From assembly GCA_946480125.1 (NCBI GenBank), contig CAMLIY010000049.1, positions 1 through 15,702 on the forward strand: 15,702 bases of DNA, written 5' to 3'. The position numbers and the translations under genes were made by a program. Positions 8,659 to 14,828 of the stretch are shown here, in pieces. The notes under the pieces are model-generated. The model was not told the origin of the DNA, made no database searches, and worked only from the letters and a program-made list of their open reading frames with translations. Source of the stretch: an uncultured Asticcacaulis sp. (lineage in GTDB: Bacteria > Pseudomonadota > Alphaproteobacteria > Caulobacterales > Caulobacteraceae). How positions within the stretch are numbered: the first letter of the stretch is position 1; each line of letters begins with the position of its first letter.

Positions 8659-8695
8659 GATATGCAGAGCCGCATATCTATGCCGGTCTGCATAT
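8659..8695. promoter_or_regulatory. Cluster of GCATAT dyads, candidate GntR autoregulatory operator
   Basis: GATATGCagagccGCATATC (8659-8678) is a perfect 7-bp inverted repeat with a 6-nt centre. A third element, TCTGCATAT (8687-8695), is a perfect 9-bp inverted match to ATATGCAGA (8660-8668). The two plus-strand GCATAT copies are 18 bases apart. All lie 40-76 bases before the GntR start codon, a typical place for an autoregulatory operator. Confidence 0.5.
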
Positions 8696-8734
8696 GGCAA
8701 TAACAAGGCTCAAATACAGGTTTGGGGAGAAGGC

Positions 8735-9472
8735 ATGTCATTTATCGAACGCGTGGGCGGACTGGTCAGCAATGATCCGGCGCCCCTTTATATGCAGCTC
8801 CAAAAAGTTTTACGTGACGCCATATTGTCGCGCACCATCACGCCGGACGCCGCCATTCCCCCCGAACGTGACCTGGCCGAGGAATTTGGTGTTTCCCGTC
8901 TGACCGTGCGCAAGGCGGTGGATGGGCTGGTCAGCGAAGGCCTGATCACGCGGCGTCGGGGCGCCGGCACCTTTGTCGCCAGCCGTGTTGAGAAAAGCTT
9001 TTCAAAACTGTCGTCCTTTTCCGAAGATATGATCTCGCGGGGCCGCGTACCCCATAGTGAATGGTTGTCGAAATCCGCCGGTGCGGTAACGCCTGAAGAA
9101 TCCCTGTCGCTCGGCCTCTCTCCCGGCACGCTGGTTTATCGCTTCCAGCGGCTGCGATATGCGGACGGCCAGACTATGGCGCTGGAAACCTCGACCATTC
9201 CTGGCTATTGCTTGCCCTCTCTCGGTGCGGTCGAGGAATCGCTCTATGCCGCGCTTGATGGCGCGGGCAATCGCCCGGTACGGGCCCTGCAACGCTTGCG
9301 GGCCGTCGCTTTTACCGCCGATCATGCGGAAATTTTGGGCATACGGCCGGGTGATGCCGGTCTGTTCATTGAACGCAGGGGATTCCTTGCTGATGGCCGG
9401 GCCGCCGAATTTACCCAAAGCTGGTATCGCGGCGATGCCTATGATGTGGTGGCGGAATTGAATCGGGTTTGA
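8735..9472 (+). CDS. GntR-family (HutC/NagR-like, UTRA domain) transcriptional regulator
   Basis: A 245-residue regulator. An N-terminal winged helix-turn-helix is at about 14-83, with PPERDLAEEFGVSRLTVRKA and the wing RRRGAGTFVA. A UTRA effector domain follows from about 95 to the end, with FSEDMISRG, VYRFQRLRYADGQTMALE and the terminal QSWYRGDAYDVVAEL. This arrangement is the HutC subfamily. The pattern is closest to regulators of N-acetylglucosamine genes (NagR/NagQ/DasR-like), which sense GlcNAc-phosphates or related sugars. The GGGGAGAAGG ribosome site directly before the ATG fixes the start. It diverges from a GH20 hexosaminidase and is followed 31 bases later by the DUF6445 gene, so both are plausible targets. 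Effector identity is inferred from context and family, not from residues. Confidence 0.88.
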   Translation: MSFIERVGGLVSNDPAPLYMQLQKVLRDAILSRTITPDAAIPPERDLAEEFGVSRLTVRKAVDGLVSEGLITRRRGAGTFVASRVEKSFSKLSSFSEDMISRGRVPHSEWLSKSAGAVTPEESLSLGLSPGTLVYRFQRLRYADGQTMALETSTIPGYCLPSLGAVEESLYAALDGAGNRPVRALQRLRAVAFTADHAEILGIRPGDAGLFIERRGFLADGRAAEFTQSWYRGDAYDVVAELNRV

Positions 9473-9503
9473 TCCGTGAGTAAGCCTGCGCTAGGTCTGT
9501 TTC

Positions 9504-10223
9504 ATGACCGATGAGATACCGCCCTTACGTATCAGTGCCGATGCCCGCATGGAAATGCGCCGGGTGGGCCGTGAAGGTCATCCCTTATTGATCATCGATA
9601 ATGCCATCAGCGAGCCCGAACGCCTTATTGAAGCGGCCGAAGCGGCGGTATTTGAGCCCCCTGCCCATACGCGCTATCCCGGCCTGAATGCGCCCTTGCC
9701 TGAGTTTTATGGTCGGGGCATATTAAATGCCGTAAACCCCTTGCTGGCGCGCGGTTTTGGCATGCCGGCGCATCTGCGCAAGACGATGTTTGGCTTCCTG
9801 GCCCTGGCCACCCAGCCGCCGGAAACGCTGGACGCCATCCAGAAGGTGCCCCACCACGATTCCCCCAATCCTTTTCGCATCGCCATGGTGCATTACCTGT
9901 GCCACGCCATCGGTGGCGGTACAGGTTTTTTTCGTCACAAGGCGACCGGTTTCGAGAGCGTTGATAGCCGCCGCAGACCGGATTATGTCCGTCATGCCGC
10001 CGAAGAACTGAAAGCGGACAGTGGTCAGTTTACGCGTCACGTGAATGCAGACACGCCTAATTATCAACTGATCGATTTCGTTGAATTAAAATTCAATCGT
10101 CTCATCATATATCGCAGTCATGTGCTGCATTCGGGTTTGCTGGATGGCGCTGTTCTGAGTGAATCCCCGCGTATCGGCCGACTGACAGCCAATAGTTTTA
10201 TTGACATTGTAAAGCCCGAGTGA
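9504..10223 (+). CDS. DUF6445 family protein, putative 2-oxoglutarate/Fe(II)-oxygenase-like
   Basis: A 239-residue protein matching my recollection of DUF6445, a family often encoded near tryptophan-halogenase-like and SapC-like genes in TonB-receptor sugar loci. Diagnostic stretches are VHYLCHAIGGGTGFFRHKATGFE (130-151 region) and GRLTANSFID (225-234). I can see an arrangement like the Fe(II)/2-oxoglutarate dioxygenases: HxD at His117-Asp119 (PHHDS), a distal His209 (VLHSG), and an Arg at 223 or 226. No biochemical role has been established to my knowledge, so the oxygenase label is a structural inference. The start follows the GntR stop by 31 bases with only a weak TAGGT upstream, consistent with translation in an operon with the GntR gene. 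No clear terminator follows. Confidence 0.8.
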   Translation: MTDEIPPLRISADARMEMRRVGREGHPLLIIDNAISEPERLIEAAEAAVFEPPAHTRYPGLNAPLPEFYGRGILNAVNPLLARGFGMPAHLRKTMFGFLALATQPPETLDAIQKVPHHDSPNPFRIAMVHYLCHAIGGGTGFFRHKATGFESVDSRRRPDYVRHAAEELKADSGQFTRHVNADTPNYQLIDFVELKFNRLIIYRSHVLHSGLLDGAVLSESPRIGRLTANSFIDIVKPE

Positions 10224-10324
10224 CGGACGCTAGCCCGCACTTATAAACGGTAAGGGTGGCGCATATATTATTTTTACATGCCAGACAGTACCTTTGATTT
10301 CAAATAAATCTGAGGGAGTCCGCC

Positions 10325-10480
10325 ATGCTTGGCACTATACTGATTGTTGTTCTGGTGCTGTTGTTGATAGGCGCTTTGCCGTCATGGAACCATAGCCGGA
10401 GCTGGGGGTATGGTCCCAGCGGTGGCCTGGGTCTGGTCGCGGTAATCGTCATCATTCTTGTTCTTACGGGAAGAATTTGA
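10325..10480 (+). CDS. DUF3309 family small membrane protein (51 aa)
   Basis: A microprotein of 51 residues. It starts MLGTILIVVLVLLLIGALP, then has a tryptophan/glycine-rich hinge WNHSRSWGYGPSGGLG, then a second hydrophobic segment ending in LVLTGRI. This two-helix hairpin with the central SRSWGYGPSGGLG motif is the hallmark of DUF3309, short inner-membrane proteins common in proteobacteria and of unknown function. The start is fixed by GAGGGAG (10312-10318), six bases before the ATG. It lies about 100 bases after the DUF6445 gene and 58 before the ATP-grasp-like gene on the same strand. Confidence 0.9.
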   Translation: MLGTILIVVLVLLLIGALPSWNHSRSWGYGPSGGLGLVAVIVIILVLTGRI

Positions 10481-10538
10481 CGTGTCGTAACAGGTCTTGT
10501 GGGGGCAGCGTCGATCGTTGTTTCGCTTGAGGCTGACA

Positions 10539-11534
10539 ATGCCATTTTTAAAGCGAACCGCATCCTGTATTCTGCCGCCGCTGGCAAATTCTGCGCCTGC
10601 GCCCGATTGTCCGCACCTGTCGAAACGTCCCTGGTATCATGATTTTACCTGGCGTGATGGCCGGCTTGAGGTTCGCAAGATGGCGATAAGATTGCGTCTG
10701 GACCGTTACCTGATAGCTGAAATCGCGGTCTGGATAATATGGCTGGCCGTGCTTCTGGGTGTTGCGGCCTGGGCGCGCATAAACCGTCGGTCGGTGGTGC
10801 GCCTAGCATTCATTCCCCAGTCTCCAAGGCCGTGGTATCTGATGGCTGGGGCGGCGCTTTGGGCCGGTATGACCGTAAGTGAAGACTCATCGCAAGCTGA
10901 TGCGGTCGTCTATTTCGATGATGTCACAGAAGGCCAGCCGCCACTCAGCCACACGCATCGGCGCCTCAATTTCACCTGTACGGACATCTCGAAAGGGCAT
11001 GTCGCGCGTGTGTTTGAATCGGTATTTGGATATCCCCTGTGTGTTGATCCGGAAACCGCCTGTGGCCCGATCGTCGTCAAGTCTGAGAAAAACGGCGTAC
11101 ATGATGGTCGTGTTATCAATGCCCCCGCTGAACGCCGCGAGGGATGGTGCTATCAGCGCCTGATAGATACCATCGGTCCGGATGGCTATTGCCGAGATTT
11201 GCGGACACCTTGTGTTGGTGGACGACCGGTATTGGTATGGGTCAAGATGAAACCGGCAGATGGCCGCTTCACCATTCATAACCGCAAGGCGTTTCTTAAG
11301 GATCCTTCAGAGGTATTTTCCGTTGCGGAACTGGCGCTGATCACCGCATTCAATCTCCGTATGGGTCTCGATTGGGGCGGATTGGATATTCTGCGTGACA
11401 GAGATGGGCGGATATATATCGTCGACGTGAATAAAACGGATGTCGGGCCGGTGATCGCTTTGTCATGGCGAGACAAGGTCATATCCATGAACCGGCTTTC
11501 CGGAGCGCTTAAACAGTGCGTTGCCGGCTTATGA
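10539..11534 (+). CDS. Membrane-anchored ATP-grasp-like protein
   Basis: A 331-residue protein. Residues 57-81 form one strongly hydrophobic helix (YLIAEIAVWIIWLAVLLGVA). From about 110 on it has ATP-grasp features: VVYFDD, then TDISKGHV, then a nucleotide lysine and loop in VVKSEKNGVHDGR (Lys181), YQRLID and RDLRTP. It ends with the metal-site block GLDILRDRDGRIYIVDVNKT (Asp283; Asp296/Asn298). ATP-grasp enzymes join a carboxylate to an amine or thiol through an acyl phosphate; the substrates here are unknown. The frame opens earlier at a TTG (10497), but the ATG at 10539 has GAGG six bases upstream and is preferred. The last copy of the motif is intact, so it is not obviously degraded. It lies 58 bases after the DUF3309 gene and may share its transcript. 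Confidence 0.72.
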   Translation: MPFLKRTASCILPPLANSAPAPDCPHLSKRPWYHDFTWRDGRLEVRKMAIRLRLDRYLIAEIAVWIIWLAVLLGVAAWARINRRSVVRLAFIPQSPRPWYLMAGAALWAGMTVSEDSSQADAVVYFDDVTEGQPPLSHTHRRLNFTCTDISKGHVARVFESVFGYPLCVDPETACGPIVVKSEKNGVHDGRVINAPAERREGWCYQRLIDTIGPDGYCRDLRTPCVGGRPVLVWVKMKPADGRFTIHNRKAFLKDPSEVFSVAELALITAFNLRMGLDWGGLDILRDRDGRIYIVDVNKTDVGPVIALSWRDKVISMNRLSGALKQCVAGL

Positions 11535-11552
11535 GCGGGCAGCGATACGTAT

Positions 11553-11588
11553 AAAAAAAGACCGTGAAGACACTCAAGTCTTCACGGT
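11553..11588 (-). terminator. Strong Rho-independent terminator pointing to the minus strand
   Basis: ACCGTGAAGAC (11561-11571) pairs perfectly over 11 bp with GTCTTCACGGT (11578-11588) around the loop ACTCAA. On the minus strand the stem is followed by C and then seven T (complement of 11553-11559). On the plus strand there is no T run after the stem, so it is directional. No protein gene on the minus strand feeds into it, which is the main argument for a small RNA upstream. Confidence 0.8.
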
Positions 11589-11787
11589 ATATCTGCGCCT
11601 CGGCTTCAGACCCGAAACGGCCAGTCTGGAAAGAACGGTCCGGCTCCGTGCGAAACAACGGATACGATACCCTTCGGTATAGCCTCGCGGCTATGACCAG
11701 CAGCTTTTTCTCACTGTCGGGCCGCCGTCAAGCTCTTTTTGTCATCGATGTCATAATGTGTGTCATGCACGAAATTTTACCCCGTAT
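11553..11787 (-). ncRNA. Candidate structured small RNA (minus strand, about 235 nt)
   Basis: On the minus strand this stretch has a promoter-like start, successive hairpins and a strong terminator. The hairpins in plus coordinates are ATAGCC/GGCTAT with a GCGA loop on the minus strand (11679-11694), ATACC/GGTAT (11667-11680, sharing two bases with the previous one), TCCGT/ACGGA (11645-11662), CAGAC/GTCTG (11607-11628), and the terminator stem 11561-11588. It also contains a 12-codon open frame (11766-11728, MTHIMTSMTKRA) with a poor ribosome site, which might be a leader peptide or chance. It does not resemble tmRNA, SRP RNA, RNase P RNA or 6S RNA as I know them. The 5' end is an estimate from the promoter. 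Confidence 0.45.
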
Positions 11788-11792
11788 AGTTT

Positions 11793-11825
11793 GATTTTAT
11801 CCGTATTTGCGCAGCTTGCCTTCAA
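11793..11825 (-). promoter_or_regulatory. Candidate promoter for the minus-strand small RNA
   Basis: On the minus strand, TTGAAG (11825-11820) and GATAAAATC (11801-11793) are separated by 18 bases. The second element resembles both TATAAT and the GCTANAWC -10 of Caulobacter housekeeping promoters. Transcription would start near 11787 and run to the terminator at 11553. Confidence 0.4.
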
Positions 11826-11897
11826 GCTGATATGGATACCAAGGCGGGGTGTTATCTCTCAAGCCGGCCCTGGACTGAAAACCCTATGTGAACAGTC

Positions 11898-11948
11898 TTG
11901 AAAAGGTACAGGAAACCATATCATATAAAGCTCTGGCGCAATGGCGCC
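11898..11948 (+). promoter_or_regulatory. Candidate halogenase promoter with GGCGC dyad
   Basis: TTGAAA (11898-11903) is followed after 18 bases by CATATA (11922-11927), overlapping TATAAA (11924-11929). Just downstream, GGCGCaatgGCGCC (11935-11948) is a perfect 5-bp-arm dyad at or near the predicted start of transcription. This would leave a leader of about 35 bases before the halogenase ATG. The dyad's position fits an operator. Confidence 0.4.
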
Positions 11949-11972
11949 CAATAATAACAGCGAACAGTCGAG

Positions 11973-13604
11973 ATGAACCAGAGTGATATGTCGTCCAAAA
12001 CCGGATCTGCACGCGAAGTCCTGATCGTCGGCGGCGGGGCGGCGGGCTGGATGACGGCGGCCTATCTGGCCAGGCATCTCGGCGCCAGCCAGAAGGGCGG
12101 GCCCAGGATCACTGTGCTGGAAGCGCCGGAAATCGGCATAATCGGTGTGGGGGAAGGTACTTTTCCGACCATTCGCAATATTCTGCGCTCTCTTGGCATA
12201 GAAGAAGCTGAGTTCATGCGCGGCAGTCACGCGACCTTCAAACAAGGAATCCGGTTCGATGACTGGGAGGTGACACCGCAGCGCGACGATCAGGGTGAGC
12301 TGACGCACAGCCACTATTTTCATCCGTTTGAAGCGCCCTATTGGTCAAGAGAAGAACTCAACCTGCTGCCCTATTGGCTGATGAAGGATAAAAATGACCG
12401 GCCGCCCTTTGCTCAGGCTGTCACCTTTCAGAAAAAAATCGCCGATGCCGGCCTGTCGCCCAAGGGTATACACCAGGGGAATTTTCAGGGACCTCTGAAT
12501 TACGCTTATCATTTCGATGCCCACCGTTTCGCTGAGGTTCTGGAGAGATTTGCCAAGGGTCTTGGGGTTCGCCATCTCTCAGGCAAGCTGACAGGCGCCG
12601 TGCTGGACAATGATGGCGCCATCGCCCATGTCACCACGGCCGAGCATGGCGATTTAACGGCTGATCTCTATATCGACTGCACCGGTTTCCGCGCCGAACT
12701 GATCGGCAGTGTGCTTAAGTCCGAGTTCAAACCGATCCGTGATATCCTGTTCACCGACCGGGCGATAACCGTTCAGGTGCCGTATGAAAAGCCCGATGGC
12801 AAGCTGGAAAGCTATACCATTTCCAGCGCCCATGAGGCCGGCTGGACCTGGGATATCGCCCTGAGCGACCGCCGCGGGATCGGCTATGTCTACGCATCGG
12901 ATTACACAACGGACGAACGCGCCGAACAGGTTCTACGCGAATATGTCGGGCGGACCAGTGACGCCGACATCACGCCGCGCCGCATCAGCTTTACGGCGGG
13001 TTATCGACCGCGACAATGGGTCAAAAACTGCGTCGCGGTCGGGCTGTCCGCCGGCTTTCTGGAACCACTGGAATCGACGGGCATGGTGCTGATCGAATCC
13101 GCCGTCAACAAGATCGTCGAATTCTTCCCTTTCAGCGGTCCGGCCGATACCTCCGCGCCCATCTTCAACGACCTGATGACCCGGCGCTATGACACCATCA
13201 TTGGTTTCATCAAGCTGCACTATTGTCTGAGCCGCCGCGATGAACCGTTCTGGGTCGATAACCGCAAGCCGGAATCAATTCCTCAGCACCTGCGTGATTT
13301 GCTGACATTATGGAAAACGCGACCGCCCTCACGTTTCGATTTTGTACTCGATCACGAAAGTTTCGCCTTTTTCAGCTATCAGTACATTCTCTATGGCATG
13401 AATTTCGAGACGGATTACGAAGCGGCGCGGGGCTCCCTGCAATCGAGCGAACTGGCCGATCAGCTATTCGCCCGTATTATCAATTTTGGCGAGCAGGCGT
13501 CCAGGGATCTGATGCCGCACCGCAGCCTGATCGACGCGGTATACAAGGATGGCTTTGTTGAACGCCCGCCCGCGAGCAAGACGCTGCTGACCCGTAAGGC
13601 GTAG
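11973..13604 (+). CDS. Flavin-dependent tryptophan-halogenase-like protein
   Basis: A 543-residue member of the PrnA-like tryptophan halogenase family. These use FADH2, O2 and chloride to make HOCl, which a catalytic lysine passes to the substrate. The FAD motif GGGAAGWMTA is at 20-29. GVGEGTFP (58-65) is typical of the family. The catalytic-lysine block is SHATFKQGIRFDDW, with Lys90 matching PrnA Lys79. The halogenase WxWxIP motif appears as WTWDIA (291-296), with Ala in place of Pro. The conserved Glu-Ser near the flavin and active site is in LEPLESTG (Glu367/Ser368). The length is that of single-domain halogenases. The ribosome site is weak, and an in-frame ATG at 11988 is an alternative start. 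No flavin reductase is encoded in the window. Members in Caulobacterales sit with DUF6445, SapC and TonB receptors and have unknown substrates, so free tryptophan should not be assumed. Confidence 0.88.
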   Translation: MNQSDMSSKTGSAREVLIVGGGAAGWMTAAYLARHLGASQKGGPRITVLEAPEIGIIGVGEGTFPTIRNILRSLGIEEAEFMRGSHATFKQGIRFDDWEVTPQRDDQGELTHSHYFHPFEAPYWSREELNLLPYWLMKDKNDRPPFAQAVTFQKKIADAGLSPKGIHQGNFQGPLNYAYHFDAHRFAEVLERFAKGLGVRHLSGKLTGAVLDNDGAIAHVTTAEHGDLTADLYIDCTGFRAELIGSVLKSEFKPIRDILFTDRAITVQVPYEKPDGKLESYTISSAHEAGWTWDIALSDRRGIGYVYASDYTTDERAEQVLREYVGRTSDADITPRRISFTAGYRPRQWVKNCVAVGLSAGFLEPLESTGMVLIESAVNKIVEFFPFSGPADTSAPIFNDLMTRRYDTIIGFIKLHYCLSRRDEPFWVDNRKPESIPQHLRDLLTLWKTRPPSRFDFVLDHESFAFFSYQYILYGMNFETDYEAARGSLQSSELADQLFARIINFGEQASRDLMPHRSLIDAVYKDGFVERPPASKTLLTRKA

Positions 13605-13663
13605 CTTGAGTATTCATATGGAGGCGCGATCCGCTCACCGCTCAGCCACGAAGGGCAGATAGC

Positions 13664-14281
13664 TTAATTTTTTTCGCCCAGAGATTTCAGTTCGGCATCC
13701 CGTGCATGCGCTCGCCAATAGTAAAAAAAAGGCGCGGCAACGAACAGGATAACACCAAGAATATTCATGGCCGCCATCAAATGGTGAGTCGCCGCGACCT
13801 GTTCGGACGTGCGCCATGGCTGAGCTGCATTCACCCAGGCATTGGCCTGGTGAAACATAAGTGCTGTGCCTGGCACTAGCGGCAGAATCATCCAGGCCCA
13901 TGCCGTGCTAAGATGTTTCCGACGATTTATCAAAGCCTGACGATGAAAATCCACGCAGGCCTGTGTTGGCTCGCGGACCGCTTTACAATCGACCTTACCA
14001 TGGCGATGATGGTAATAGAGTATGAAAAGAACAGCAAAAGTATCAAGCAGATAAGCCGCCGCCATATAGCGGTCGGGGCATGTCAGCACGATATAGCTGG
14101 CTATAGATACAAAAATCGTGGCACCGATATAGACGCCTACTTTATCCCACAAAAGCCGATTTTGCAGATGCAAAGCACGTTGTTGAACAGCTTCGAGTGA
14201 CATGGGCGCTGGCTCCACTGGTTGATCCTGCCATAAGGTTTTCAGATTGGAGGTTTTGAGGTTGTTTTCGGGCTCATCCAT
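13664..14281 (-). CDS. Four-helix membrane protein overlapping the sigma factor gene; possible anti-sigma factor
   Basis: A 205-residue protein. A cytoplasmic N-terminal region of about 50 residues (LKTLWQDQPVEPAPMSLEAVQQRA) precedes four predicted membrane helices: VGVYIGATIFVSIASYIVL, AAAYLLDTFAVLFILYY, AWMILPLVPGTALMF and MNILGVILFVAAPFFYYW. The start at 14281 overlaps the end of the ECF sigma gene by 8 bases (ATGGATGA) and has GAGGGAG seven bases before it, so the two are translationally coupled. The upstream ATG at 14296 has no such site. Membrane proteins in this position commonly hold the sigma factor inactive, but I see no zinc-binding anti-sigma (ZAS) motif, so the role is inferred from context. 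It converges on the halogenase with 59 bases between stops. Confidence 0.75.
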   Translation of the reverse strand: MDEPENNLKTSNLKTLWQDQPVEPAPMSLEAVQQRALHLQNRLLWDKVGVYIGATIFVSIASYIVLTCPDRYMAAAYLLDTFAVLFILYYHHRHGKVDCKAVREPTQACVDFHRQALINRRKHLSTAWAWMILPLVPGTALMFHQANAWVNAAQPWRTSEQVAATHHLMAAMNILGVILFVAAPFFYYWRAHARDAELKSLGEKN

Positions 14282-14798
14282 GATGATCTCCCTCATTGAA
14301 CTGGCGGCGTAATAGCGCCTTGATCCGGTGGATTTTGGTGGCGATGTAAGCAGACGTTAGGCCGGTGATCTCTGCTATGCTGACGGCATCGAGACCTTCG
14401 AGATAGAGCAGGATAATCTGACGGTCCTGCGGCTTCAGCTGCTGAATCAGATCGGTCAATCGATCCAGGGCCTGTTGATGTTGCGTGGTTTCCTCTGCGC
14501 TGGCAGCAGTGCTGGGCAGGTCATCATCGAGACTGGTCCAGTGGCGATCGTGGCGGCGGCGTTCCTTCAGGATATGCGTGGTTGCCGTATTGTGCGCTAC
14601 GCGATAGACCCAGGTGCGCAATGAACAGCGGGCATCGTAGCCCCTGAAACTGCGCCACAAGGCCAGATGGATATCCTGCACCAGATCGCGCTGACGTTCC
14701 GAATGCGCTTCGTAACCACGCGCAAGTCGTTCGAGCGCCGGGCCAAATTCGGCTGCGGCCTCAGTGTAGCGCTGGTCCTGTTCGGTCATTGCGGTCAT
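14274..14798 (-). CDS. ECF-type RNA polymerase sigma factor
   Basis: A 174-residue sigma-70 family factor with only regions 2 and 4, as in extracytoplasmic-function sigmas. Region 2 spans about 18-80, with the core-binding DLVQDIHLALWRSF and the -10 recognition stretch SLRTWVYRVAHNTATTHILK. A variable acidic linker (about 88-108) follows. Region 4 spans about 110-165 with LKPQDRQIILLYLEGLDAVSIAEITG and a recognition helix TSAYIATKIHRIKALLRRQF. It directs RNA polymerase to a stress-responsive promoter set. It starts 30 bases after the VOC gene stop and overlaps the following membrane-protein gene, suggesting one transcript. The ribosome site is weak, and an internal ATG at 14789 is a possible alternative start. 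The inducing signal cannot be read from the sequence. Confidence 0.92.
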   Translation of the reverse strand: MTAMTEQDQRYTEAAAEFGPALERLARGYEAHSERQRDLVQDIHLALWRSFRGYDARCSLRTWVYRVAHNTATTHILKERRRHDRHWTSLDDDLPSTAASAEETTQHQQALDRLTDLIQQLKPQDRQIILLYLEGLDAVSIAEITGLTSAYIATKIHRIKALLRRQFNEGDHHG

Positions 14799-14828
14799 GA
14801 ACAGGTAGTCGCTGTACTGAGCTGTTTC

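Larger units (their letters stand above)
8219..8734. other. AT-rich divergent intergenic region between the hexosaminidase and GntR genes
   Basis: This 516-base gap is clearly more AT-rich than its neighbours. I see no credible gene: short open frames here lack ribosome sites and have atypical composition. It contains an AAGACC-N6-GGTCTT hairpin (8289-8306), a 10-bp direct repeat AATACCAATT (8321-8330 and 8423-8432), a candidate gntR promoter (8595-8623) and a cluster of GCATAT dyads (8659-8695). The length and structure suggest a regulatory region serving both divergent genes. Confidence 0.6.

Noticed and set aside
8574..8903. 109-codon plus-strand frame before and into gntR
   Set aside because: It crosses the GntR start in another frame, has no ribosome site, and its product has no recognisable features. 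The GntR start is well supported by GGGGAGAAGG.
11564..11794. 76-codon plus-strand frame in the gap before the halogenase
   Set aside because: It starts inside the terminator stem, lacks a ribosome site and has no family resemblance. The region reads better as a minus-strand RNA.
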